A stretch of DNA of 64,000 bases from Ashinkailepas kermadecensis (Eukaryota; Arthropoda; Thecostraca; Neolepadidae). This document shows positions 55,601 to 64,000 of this stretch, in pieces (position 1 is the stretch's first letter; each line of letters begins with the position of its first letter). The notes beneath the pieces were generated by a model, which was not told where the DNA came from, did not search any database, and saw nothing but the letters and a program-made list of their open reading frames with translations. The stretch covers positions 124,001 to 188,000 of the forward strand of contig JAOTOM010003965.1 of the NCBI GenBank assembly GCA_034440615.1, in the 5' to 3' direction. Made by a program: the position numbers and the translations under genes.

Positions 55601-58600
55601 TGTGAGCAGTTCACAGCAGTTAAATGTCATCGTTCACAATTCACCAGTGGAGATAACATTTCATGACGCTTCAGACCAAACGACACGTTGATGTGCCAGC
55701 CTGGCACGAACTCTTCCAATCCACAATGAAGAGCTGACCTTATTGAAAAGCCATACGCTCGGAAACAGTATTCGATATAATTAGTATTCAAGTTTTTAGT
55801 AATGTGACCACGAAAAAACATGCATGCTGTCCTAAATATCCGAGATGCCACGTTCAGAATGCAACAATGCATTTAATTTCTCGAGATGGAAAATATTGTA
55901 CTAATGGAATCCGTTTTGATTATATTTCATATGGACGAATTGGACGGCCGATTTGGACAAAGTTGTTGAAACACGACAAATATGGAATAGGACGGGAATA
56001 GGATCGTCTAAACCTAGTTTCGAAAGCCAAATACTTGCCGTGAGACATTCACAATCATATGAGTTGATTTGAGCACTACTAAGCAAGAGCCGGTACAAAT
56101 TTAATGTATAAAGCTTGCACAGTGTAAGGTTAGATTACGTACTAAAATGTTTGTATTTATTTATTTTTGTATTTATTTATGTATTTGCATTTATTTGTTC
56201 AATCATCGACGGGCAATCCCATTAATAGTTGATGCCATGAATGCACCCATGCATACCCTCGATTTCCATACACTAAATCGCAGACATCAATAGACTACAG
56301 AGTACGCACATATTCATTCACACTTGCTCAGAATGCACAAAGGTCATGCAGAACACAAGGACCCGAGCATGTTCTGAGATATTAATTTACTGCCCGAGGC
56401 AATCCCACAAGTAGGCCATCCCTTCGGCACACACCCATAGTGCATAGGACACGTGGAAGAGGAACAGCTACCCAACGATTCGCACAGACGTAAACAATGG
56501 AAATGAAGTTATCAAGAATGACAAGTCAATCCTATCACAGCACACAAGCATTCCCACCAAACAGCCACAACCAGCTATAACTATTTGCATGGGAGGGGGG
56601 GGGGGGGGCTGTCAAGCGAGGAGGGGATTTCCAAATTCTGAAGAAGTGCGCCGCCAGCACGGGTTGTCGACCCTGTCAGAGTTGTCGCTCTGCAGTCACC
56701 CCCACCGACACGGGTTGTCGACCCTGCCAGAGTTGTCGCTCTGCAGTCACCCCCACCGATCCTGTGTCGGCGGTCACATTGACCTGTCGGGTCTGGCGCA
56801 GCGTCAACGCCACCGCCTGTCTCGCCACGGCGCCAGTGATTGACAGCCGCGCCAGAGTTTGGCCCCGCGCCTGGTGACGTCACCACCGTTTCACCGCGCC
56901 ACACAAAAAAGTGACGAAACTGCTGCTGTGACTGCGCCGGGGCCACGCGCCGACGGAAGTGACAGCTGCAGGCTTGTCCCGTCCTACTAACAGTGACGTG
57001 GTGATGGCCAGGTCAGGTCAGGTCACATCAGATCAGACCAACAGGACCTCAGCAGCATCCAATCAGGCCCGCCTTCTCAGCTGATTACGCACACACCAAG
57101 TGCTCGAAATGTCTCATATCGAGTCAAATCCAAATCATTCTGGACATCTTTTTCGACTTCCTTCCATAAAAGTGTTATAATCCCCTGAACTGATGTCCAT
57201 GAACTGTAGTAGCATGCTACAGTCGCAGCCGTCGTCGGCTTTGCCACGTCCCCAATATCTGACGCACCGGGTGCAACTACTGGTATATTAACTGGGGACA
57301 CCACCGAGGGAGTTCAACACTCGCCGGTCTGGTACCCCCTCCCCCTCACGACACCTACGAGTCTAACGGTCAGGGGGTCGAGACCCATCTGTCTGGTGGC
57401 GGAGGGGATCATCACGCACCCGTATGTTGACGGGAAGAGAGGATCAACACCTGCCGATCCAGCGGCTAGGGGACCGCAGCCCGGCCGTCCGACAGTGAGG
57501 ACACTCCGACTCTCACCGGTGTACTGGTCGGGGAAGAAGCGCTGCTGCAGTCTGGTGACGAAGCTGACTAGGTTGGGGTGTGCCCTCAGCAGGGTGGGCA
57601 GTCGGCTGCTGGGTAGAGGCGCTCGCAGCAGTGGGGCCAGCACGCCAAACACACGCGCGTCCAGCGAGCACGGGTTGCCGAAGAACCATTGCCGCTCGCC
57701 CAGGTGGTGTGACAACGACGAGAAACACTCGTCAGCACGCCGACACACCTGCCGCCAGATCAGGGCAGATGAGGCCAGATCAGGTCAGAGCAAGAGAGAT
57801 AACCCAGCACGGTGATGGTCACATGGCAGGGGAGGACGGAGAATGGCAAGATACGTCATCCCACAGTGAAGCACGACACGAGGGTATCTAAAGGCCGCCA
57901 CAAGGCAGGGGGGTCAGGGAAGTACGGTCAGACTAGACACCAGGAGTGGGTGCACCCGCGTGGTTCTGGTCGGCTAAAATCGCGTCAAAATAGACGCATA
58001 TATATACATTCATTATCCTTACTCTAACATACACTGTAGGCGTCTCCCCATGATTTATAAGCAGTAGCACCAGTCGCTCGCGCGCCGCTCCCGGGGTCGG
58101 GTCGCGGCGCCGGCGCTCCTCGCCCGATCCGTGCCTCTAGTGCCAGTCCTTGTGTGTTTGGGGGTGTGACGTGTGAACGTGAGCGAGTTCGAGTGGCGTT
58201 CGGTCCGGCTCTGCTGGAGGCGATCAGCGATCTACCAGCTGGCGGACGACGACGGACATCATCGTCTTTAGTCGCATCATGGGACTGATGTGTTATCCCA
58301 GCCATCGTGACTTGCTGCGGCTTGTTGTGCTGCTGGCTGTGGTGCGTGCAATCGTGCTGGTCGCGGCCCCTGCTGTTCGCCTGCCCCCGCCTTGTGTCCG
58401 GCACTCGATTCCCACCGGTCCCTGTGACCTTGGAAGCGGCGGCACATCGCCAAGTGACCGCGTGCCCGCCGGCACCGGGTCAGCGATGCCGGGCGGCCTA
58501 ACAGCGAGCTCCGGCGGCCACCCTCGCCGGCGCAGGCGCGGCAGGCGCGCGCCTGGTGCCAAGAAGCGGGGGAGCAAAGGCGCCCAACGCCGAAAGAGGA

Positions 58601-61600
58601 ACCTATGGCCAGCTCCCGGTTCAAGACTCAACATTTGCGTGCTGAACATCCAAAGCATTAAGCCCAAATTACTGGAAATATCTTAAATACTACATCGCTA
58701 CAAGTATGACATCATATGCCTGGCCGAAACCTGGCTGAAGCCCGCGACGCCCAACAGACGCCTGGGTACCAGTTGTACCGGGCCGATCGCCCCGACGGGC
58801 GAGGGTACGGCGGAGTGGCGCTGGCCGCCAGGGAAGGCATCAACGCGTCTCCCCTGAAAATAACAACGGCTGTCAACCATCCCAACAGCAAGCTGGAGAC
58901 GTTGTGGATGCTGGTTAGACCAGACAGTAAGCGCCAATTCATCATCTGCACCGCATATCGTCCACCGAGACGGAATGTGACCGACGTGAAAGCGGACTTT
59001 GTAGACCTAGAAGCACAATTCCAACGTGTGGTTGTTGACTATCCCAAGTCCAAACTTTTTATTTGCGGATATTTAAATTGTGACTTGCGGAAACCAGACT
59101 CGGACCAAGGTAGGTGTGCGCTGTCTAATTGTATTTTTGATTACTCGTTATTTCAGTGTGTGACCTCGCCCACCTATTCAACTGGCTCTCTCCTCGACGT
59201 GGTTATCACCAATTGTCGTGACATTGTGCAGCACTGCCGTACACAATTTTGTCACTTTAGTCCGCATAGATTTGTTCGTGTTTCTGTCGATGTGCCCAGA
59301 TCTAGACCGAGCGGCGCCACTGTTCGCTCCCGTTGCTTTCGCCGTATTGATCCGAATGTTTTGCTTTATGATCTTTGTTTGGCTGACTGGAGTTCTGTTT
59401 TTAATTCTCCCTCCGTCACGCTCAAGTGGGACTGTTTTCTGGCCATCTTTTTACCCATCATTGACATCCATGCTCTCATCAGGACTGTTAAAATCCGGAA
59501 CCTTAGCGCCCCAGTCGTATCGGATGGAACCAAAGCTTTAATGTGTCGCCGCCGTGGTGCGCTGGCTGTCCATGGGCACCAGTCTACGGAGTACAGGGAC
59601 GCCAACCGAGCTGTACGATCGGCGATTAGGTGTGATAGCCGGGACTATGTTGAGCGGCGCATCCGTGAGGATTGGCGGAGGTCAATGTGGCGCCATGTCA
59701 GGTCATTTGTCGGCGGCAAGCAGGCCATTCGTAAGCTGCCCGACGCGACAGCTGATGACCTTAACCAATTTTTTGTCCGCGTGGGCCCGTGCATGGCTGA
59801 CGAGGTTAGGAGTATGGGAGCGACGCCGAGTATCTCCTGCCGTTTGCCGCGTGTCTGTGCCTGTGCGCTTACCCTGGTGCCGTTGTCGCTACCTGAGCTG
59901 CGAGCCGTCGTCTTCGGGATGAACGGCTCGTCAGCCTGGGCGAGGACGGCATCAGCATCCACATGTTCAGGGTGTGCTTCGATTCGATAGGTGGGGTGCT
60001 CCTGCATTTGGTCAATTCCAGCATTACCCAATCCGATGTTCCTGATTCTTGGAAGCACTCCCTCGTCCATCCCATCTTCAAGTCCGGTGATCCCTGTAAC
60101 CCTTCCAATTTCCGTCCTATCTCCATCGTCCCAGTCATTGCGAAAATTGTAGAGCGTGCCGTCTACTAGCAACTCTACAATTATCTGTCCGATAACCACC
60201 TCCTCTCCCAAACTCAGCACGGCTTCCGTCCTCGTCACTCGACGGAAACCTCCATATCTGACCAGATCCTATCCGCATGTGACCATGGAGAGGTGTCCCT
60301 TCTCTGCCTGCTGAATTTGAGCAAATGCTTTGATGTGATAGATCACTCAAAACTCCTGTCAAAAGTAAGTCTCCACAGCATCGATACTTCCTGGTTTTCG
60401 GCTTATCTTCAGAACCACACCCAGAGTGTCAGCCTTACTGACAGTCTGGGTGTCGTCCAAAAATCTGCCTCGTTGCCCAACAGCATCGGCGTTTTTCAAG
60501 GATCATCTCTCGGACCTCTCCTCTACTGTGTCTTCGCCAACGACCTCAGCCTGTTCGCCGAAGGCGCAGTGGTTATTCAATACGCCGACGACACCCAAAT
60601 TTTGGTCAGTGGTAAGAAATCTGAAATTCAAAATGTCGTCACTCATATGGAAACAGTTCTGGCCTGCCCGGACATCTGGTTTCGAGCAAATGGACTGAAA
60701 ATTAACGTAACTAAGACACAACTGATGATGTTGGGCAGCCCACAAAATCTGCGTGCCTTACCGGATATCACAGTGAAATTTCGCGATCACGATCTACCCA
60801 CCATTTCGGAATGCAAAAATATCGGTCTTATTTTCGATCGCTCGCTCAGCTGGGACTCACACGTCTCAGAATTGACTCGGCGTTGTTTTGGAGTTCTGGG
60901 TGGTCTATCGCATCTGAGAGGGCACCTTCCACCTGCCGTCATCTCCGCGCTGGTCAATGCTCTGGTCTTCTCGCAGATCCGCTACTGTATTTCTGTGTAT
61001 GGTAACGGAGCCAAAAAGAACCTATCTCGCATTCAACAAATTATAAACTACTCGGCAAAGGTAATTTTCAGCCGCAAAAAGTTTGACCATGTTTCGGATC
61101 TGCTGAGGAGGCTGGGCTGGCTCAGCGCGGAGAACCTGGCCAGATATCACACCCTTTGCCTCACACACAAGGCGCGTCGTCATGGTGAGCCAGAGTCACT
61201 GGCTCACGATCTCACCACCATGGCGGAGATTCGTGACCGGACCACCCGTCAAGACCATAACTTGCATGTCCCCCGGTCCCGCACCGAGATGGGGAAGAGA
61301 CGTTTTAGCTCCAGAGCGCCACTTATGTATAACTCACTGCCACCTGAGCTGACGCGACTTCCCGTGTCGATCTTTGGTCGCCACCTACGGCGGTACCTGT
61401 TTGACGTGCCGCCCGTGCCGGACTGATTTACTGCTCGACTTGCTGACGTTTATGACCACTGGTTTGATTGTTCTGTGAGTTTGGCCTTTTGTGCTGTGTT
61501 GTTTTATCCATTTGACGCGATGTCATAATAGCCACGAGTCAATTGTGGATGACCTCAATAAAAAGCCTGTCTGTCCGTCAGTCTGTCTGTCTATGGGAAC

Positions 61601-63814
61601 CAAACACATATTATCACATTTTAGAACCAGCTGATTTGTGGAGGTAGCAACACGCAGAACACCTATTTCAAATGCTTCATGGATATCTTGTATGTCCATT
61701 TATGTGCTGTGAGAATGCAATGATAATGAATTTCGTGAAAATGCATTAAACCTAACTCCACAAATAGCATTAGACTGCGGCCGGTTTCTGCCCGTTTACG
61801 TCGGCCTCAACAGCCGTTCGTCAGCAGCGCTGCACACCGGCGCAGCGGCCGTGGAAACTGATGCTTCGGCTGGTCAAAATGACCCGACCGACCGGCAGGT
61901 GGAGCTCCTTACGTATGCCTCGATCGCCGAGGGCGAGGCATCGAAGTCGCAGACGGCGGCCAACTTCCGCTTAGCGGCCTCCTCCCACGCGCCAGGGAAG
62001 TAGAAGTTGAGCGGGAACCTCAGTCGCGAGGCGTACCACTTGCGAGTCAGCTCGGCGCTGTTCTGCGAGTCCGCCCACCTGCCGGACGGACGGCTCTGAG
62101 GGTCGGCTCACAGGGCGGGTCGCGACACGACTGGGTCACGTGAGGGCCGGCTCACAGGGCGGGTCGCGACACGACTGGGTCACGTGAGGGCCGGCTCACA
62201 GGGCGGGTCGCGACACGACTGGGTCACGTGAGGGCCGGCTCACAGGGCGGGTCGCGACACGACTGGGTCACGTGAGGGTCGGCTCACAGGGCGGGTCGCG
62301 ACACGACTGGGTCACGTGAGGGTCGGCTCACAGGGCGGGTCGCGACACGACTGGGTCACGTGAGGGCCGGCTCACAGGGCGGGTCGCGACACGACTGGGT
62401 CACATGAGGGTCGGCTCACAGGGCGGGTCGCGACACGACTGGGTCACGTGAGGGCCGGCTCACAGGGCGGGTCGCGACACGACTGGGTCACGTGAGGGCC
62501 GGCTCACAGGGCGGGTCGCGACACCACTGGGTCACGTGAGGGCCGGCTCACAGGGCGGGTCGCGACACCACTGGGTCACATGAGGGCCGGCTCACAGGGC
62601 GGGTCGCGACACCACTGGGTCACGTGAGGGCCGGCTCACAGGGCGGGTCGCGACACCACTGGGTCACATGAGGGTCGGCTCACAGGGCGGGTCGCGACAC
62701 GACTGGGTCACGTGAGGGTCGGCTCACAGGGCGGGTCGCGACACGACTGGGTCACGTGAGGGCCGGCTCACAGGGCGGGTCGCGACACGACTGGGTCACG
62801 TGAGGGCCGGCTCACAGGGCGGGTCGCGACACGACTGGGTCACGGCCTAACGGCCAGGACCAGGTCGCAGCTGGATAATGGCTGTGGCGGCGGCAGGGTC
62901 ATTGATGGGGTTAACAGGTAAAAACAGATGAGTTCATTTCACACAAATTCGATTATCAGGCTAATAATCGCTGCATAAAGAGATCGCAATTTATCCAGTT
63001 CAATTCTGCACACTGTGGGATCACAACTTTGTCCAAAGAATCCAGGGTAGCGCATGGCTACTAGCTACCGGAGCCTTGTGGGTATCAACGGGACTGGACC
63101 ACCGGCTCTGGCGCTAAATGATCTACCATGGTCGGTGCGCCCTAAAACCCACGCGGACCACCGGCTCTGGCGCTAAATGATCTACCATGGTCGGTGCGCC
63201 CTAAAACCCAAATCACACGGACCACCGGCTCTGGCGCTAAATGATCTACCATGGTCGGTGCGCCCTAAAACCCAAATCACGCGGACCACCGGCTCCGGCG
63301 CTAAATGGTCTACCATGGTCGGTGCGCCCTAAAACCCAAATCACACGGACCACCGGCTCATAAACATCGACACAGAGTCATAGGCAAGACGGCTCTGTTA
63401 CTAGCCAAACAGACCTGTAACACCTGCTCTTCCAGGCACACCTGTTGACCGAAATGTACGGATCAGTACATTTTGATGTAACTTAGAGCGACTATAAGTC
63501 CCCTTTGCCATGTACTACCCGTACCGCAGTTAAACTATTATACTGAAAACCTTAGCTTGGTGTGGGGAGCACCACTGCACCGGCGATCTGGCGGGACGGC
63601 ACTGAAATACTAGTGGCCTGACGTCCGCCCAGCAGAGTCCGGTGCGAGGCCACACTCACCAGCAGAGGAAGCTGTCCAGCGCATCAACAACAGAGCCGGG
63701 TGTGACTCACCAACAGAGCCAGAGGGCTGGCAGCAGGCGATCGTGCAGCAGGCTCGTGAAGGCCAGAACGTCCGCACACTGACGCGCTGATAACTCAAAA
63801 TCAGGGTTGAAATT
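52552..63814 (-). CDS. MTX1: metaxin, 3' part of gene (5 exons)
   Basis: Metaxins are mitochondrial outer-membrane proteins with a thioredoxin-like N-domain and a GST C-domain. They work with the SAM complex in beta-barrel protein insertion. Exons 63711-63814, 61913-62078, 57517-57748, 54730-54917 and 52552-52605 join with closing phases into about 247 residues plus a stop. Signatures are DFELSARQCADVLAFTSLL, ELTRKWYASRLRFPLNFYFP, RRADECFSSLSHHLGER and SLDARVFGVLAPLL. Near the C-terminus a basic KRRNQ precedes a hydrophobic LIAFGVAATTMLVFALA segment, the tail anchor seen in MTX1/MTX3 and absent from MTX2. The tail ends in acidic DLVDLDAD. The N-terminal exons lie beyond base 64000. The intron between exons at 57.7 and 61.9 kb holds a LINE, and arrays sit in or beside most introns. 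Confidence 0.94.
52610..52985. other. intronic, nothing else seen
   Basis: Last metaxin intron between the terminal exon and the SINE. No repeat recognised. Confidence 0.55.
52999..53162 (-). mobile_element. tRNA-derived SINE with intact 12-bp target duplication
   Basis: On the minus strand TGGTCTAGGGG (A box, 53152-53142) and GGTTCGAGTC (B box, 53109-53100) form a tRNA-like head. It is followed by a short body ending AAACCAATAACCAACC. TATTTGGGCAAC flanks both sides (52987-52998 and 53163-53174), a perfect 12-bp target-site duplication, so insertion is recent. It lies in a metaxin intron in the sense direction. Confidence 0.88.
53446..53640. repeat. 92-bp tandem duplication
   Basis: GTCACCTCCCAACACACTGC recurs at 53446 and 53538, with a truncated third start at 53630. 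The period is 92 bp and the copies differ at few sites. Metaxin last intron. Confidence 0.92.
53650..53812. repeat. ~32-bp array (CTCCAGACCCGG)
   Basis: Five units of GCCCTCCAGACC(C/A)GG(C/T)C then AGGACACGCTACCCCC or a variant, next to the 92-bp repeat. Confidence 0.9.
53820..54590. other. intronic, no gene seen
   Basis: Metaxin last intron; G/C-rich to 54090, then ordinary DNA with a dispersed element at 54285. Confidence 0.55.
54285..54345 (+). repeat. dispersed GGGCGC element, copy 4 (degraded)
   Basis: TTTTGGCTTTCGGGCGCACC then GACTTGCATGGTCATGCAAC. The left half agrees with the other copies; the closing GCGCCC is lost. Confidence 0.5.
54575..54705. repeat. CAGTCCCCCCTCCAAGGA array
   Basis: Six degenerate 18-22 bp units ending about 25 bp from the donor of the metaxin anchor exon. 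Confidence 0.85.
54730..54917 (-). CDS. MTX1: MTX1 exon: acidic linker and membrane anchor
   Basis: Sixty-two codons after a split Glu. A polar linker (YEAEQRRHSTGRSSETNTNG, ADDDAEF) leads into PNKRRNQ and a 20-residue hydrophobic segment ending ANGIVK. The same architecture (RRRNQ then the tail anchor) ends vertebrate MTX1. Acceptor CACCGACAG, donor GTAGGAAG. An array of CACAG/GGTCA units abuts the acceptor side. Confidence 0.94.
54935..55240. repeat. CACAGAGGCCACAGGGGT array
   Basis: About 18 units of 15-18 bp (GGTCACAGAGGCCACAGG, GGTCACACAGGTGGCAGG) with a higher-order 120-bp repeat. It starts some 20 bp from the acceptor of the metaxin anchor exon, so that exon is flanked by arrays on both sides. 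Confidence 0.93.
55260..56640. other. intronic, no gene seen
   Basis: Metaxin intron, A/T-rich, with TATTTATTTATT-type microsatellite at 56150-56200. No coding signal. Confidence 0.6.
56658..56759. repeat. 51-bp tandem duplication
   Basis: CACGGGTTGTCGACCCTG at 56658 and 56709 with the rest of the 51-bp unit nearly identical. Confidence 0.92.
56770..57510. other. intronic, no gene seen
   Basis: Metaxin intron next to the exon at 57517. A short AGGTC run at 57010-57030. Confidence 0.55.
57517..57748 (-). CDS. MTX1: MTX1 exon: GST C-terminal helices
   Basis: Seventy-seven codons plus one base. RRADECFSSLSHHLGERQWF, CSLDARVFGVLAPLL and LRAHPNLVSFVTRL give the metaxin block 'A.ECL..LS..LG...FFFG..P.SLDA.VF..LA.LL...LP...L...L....NL'. 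Ends FFPDQYT. Acceptor TGGCGGCAG, donor GTGAGAG. Confidence 0.97.
58279..58683 (+). pseudogene. LINE ORF2 N-terminus (interrupted)
   Basis: Open from 58279 to a TAA at 58684. It carries the basic RRRRRGRRAP stretch and, at its end, NICVLNIQSIKPKLLEIS, the start of the endonuclease domain. The same frame resumes after the stop as YKYDIICLAETWLKP before a frame change near 58765. Confidence 0.8.
58716..59990 (+). pseudogene. LINE ORF2 endonuclease and linker
   Basis: The part from about 58765 is the true continuation (GYQLYRADRPDGRGYGGVAL, FIICTAYRPPRR, FICGYLNCDLRKPD) of an APE-type endonuclease, with SLLDVVITNC near its end. The normally conserved Asp of 'G.FN.D' in the family appears here as GYLNCD. 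A frame change near 59935 splits it from the reverse transcriptase. Confidence 0.85.
59963..61426 (+). pseudogene. LINE reverse transcriptase, one internal stop
   Basis: One frame with a single TAG at 60167. It contains PDSWKHSLVHPIFKSGDP, NFRPISIVPVIAKIVERAV, QHGFRPRHSTETSI, LCLLNLSKCFDVIDHSKLL, the YADD catalytic box and the typical C-terminal region (KFDHVSDLLRRLGWLSA). The catalytic Asp pair is intact. The FDVIDHS block also looks intact. Confidence 0.9.
61600..61905. other. intronic, no gene seen
   Basis: Between the LINE tail and the metaxin exon at 61913. Confidence 0.6.
61913..62078 (-). CDS. MTX1: MTX1 exon: TRKWYA...PFPLNF motif
   Basis: Fifty-five codons. WADSQNSAELTRKWYASRLR and FPLNFYFPGAWEEAAKRKL match metaxin 'FW.D..NY.E.TRKWYA....FPLNF..P'. 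Acceptor GTCCGGCAG, donor GTAAGG. A 44-bp array begins about 20 nt upstream of the acceptor. Confidence 0.96.
62095..62848. repeat. 44-bp minisatellite with CACGTG, about 17 copies
   Basis: Unit GAGGGCCGGCTCACAGGGCG then GGTCGCGACACGACTGGGTC then ACGT. GGTCACGTGAGGG spans the unit junction in most copies (CACATG in three), a perfect E-box. TCGCGA palindrome in each unit. It starts about 20 bp upstream of the metaxin exon 61913-62078. Confidence 0.97.
62850..63085. other. intronic, no gene seen
   Basis: Short non-repeat stretch of the metaxin intron. Confidence 0.55.
63096..63360. repeat. 64-bp minisatellite, about 4.5 copies
   Basis: GGACCACCGGCTC(T/C)GGCG recurs at 63096, 63155, 63219, 63283 and, truncated, 63347. 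The unit contains TACCATGGT and GCGCCCTAAAACCC. Confidence 0.94.
63361..63705. other. intronic, no gene seen
   Basis: Metaxin intron between the 64-bp array and the exon at 63711. Confidence 0.55.
63711..63814 (-). CDS. MTX1: MTX1 exon: GST core start
   Basis: Encodes NFNPDFELSARQCADVLAFT then SLLHDRLLPALWLC. It matches the metaxin run 'YN.D..LSA.QGADTLAF.SLLEEKLLP.L'. Acceptor GCTGCTGCAG, donor GTGAGTC. It ends in TG, completed by G of the next exon to Trp. Confidence 0.92.
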
Positions 63815-64000
63815 CTGCAGCAGCGGGACACCAGTTACCAATACCTTCTGCCGTGAGGGCCGTGAGGACTGTACCGGCAGGCCGTCAGGCTCGTTATGTG
63901 CTACTCGTTACTGCTAAGCCCGGGCTATGTTTTCTATTCTAACTTCTAGTCCTGAGATATAAAATTCTGGCAAAGCTAATAGACTAAGATACAAGCTTTT

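Larger units (their letters stand above)
58040..61595 (+). mobile_element. CR1/Jockey-type LINE, near full length, broken
   Basis: A non-LTR retrotransposon in the opposite strand to its host intron. A GC-rich 5' leader (start uncertain) is followed by an N-terminal stretch rich in RRRR, then LNIQSIKPKLLEI and IICLAETWLKP of the APE endonuclease. The reverse transcriptase follows, with GVFQGSSLGPLLYCVFANDL and YADDT at 60581-60595. The C-terminal part ends YNSLPPELTRLP. The tail has AATAAA at 61557 and short (CTGT)n repeats, typical of CR1-like ends. It is inactive as read: stop at 58684, frame changes near 58765 and near 59935, and a TAG at 60167. Assignment to CR1 rather than Jockey is tentative. 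Confidence 0.9.

Overview
The window is animal nuclear DNA, most likely from an arthropod (moderate-to-low confidence). Short exons (54-259 nt) are bounded by GT-AG introns and are scattered through very repeat-rich DNA. Nothing in it is bacterial. The arthropod lean rests on the transposon families and on the invertebrate style of the macroglobulin. Two protein-coding genes can be rebuilt by hand, both on the minus strand and arranged head to tail. Every exon join was checked for reading phase, and every one closes.

Gene 1 (63814 down to 52552) is the 3' part of a metaxin (MTX1-type), a mitochondrial outer-membrane import factor. Five exons encode about 247 residues ending in a stop. Its first exons lie beyond the right edge. 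Gene 2 (42458 down to 10512) is the 5' half of an alpha-2-macroglobulin. Sixteen exons encode about 765 residues, from a signal peptide through the macroglobulin domains to the start of the bait region. The thioester half must lie to the left of the window. A TATA box with an initiator-like CAGT about 31 nt further on sits just upstream of its first exon.

The rest is repeats. Left end (1-10.2 kb, inside the last visible A2M intron): a duplicated 2.5-3.7 kb segment with a nested duplication and a fold-back insertion, then a duplicated ~0.9 kb block. Introns: almost every intron of both genes carries a minisatellite with a unit of 12-92 bp, some longer than 1 kb. Intergenic (42.5-52.5 kb): two decayed transposon genes (one Transib/RAG1-like, one of a family starting MSFG), a tRNA-derived SINE, a perfect 34-bp palindrome and several arrays. 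The metaxin intron at 57.7-61.9 kb holds a nearly full-length but broken CR1/Jockey-type LINE.

The most unusual feature is how the arrays relate to the A2M exons. Four arrays begin at, or span, a splice site and copy it in every unit: the donors of exons 3, 4 and 7 and the acceptor of exon 10. The exon 10 array places ten exact-period decoy acceptors upstream of the true one, and each decoy is followed by an in-frame TAG. The exon 3 array repeats an in-frame donor every 33 bp. This looks like minisatellite birth at splice junctions and may affect splicing; I know of no named system that describes it.
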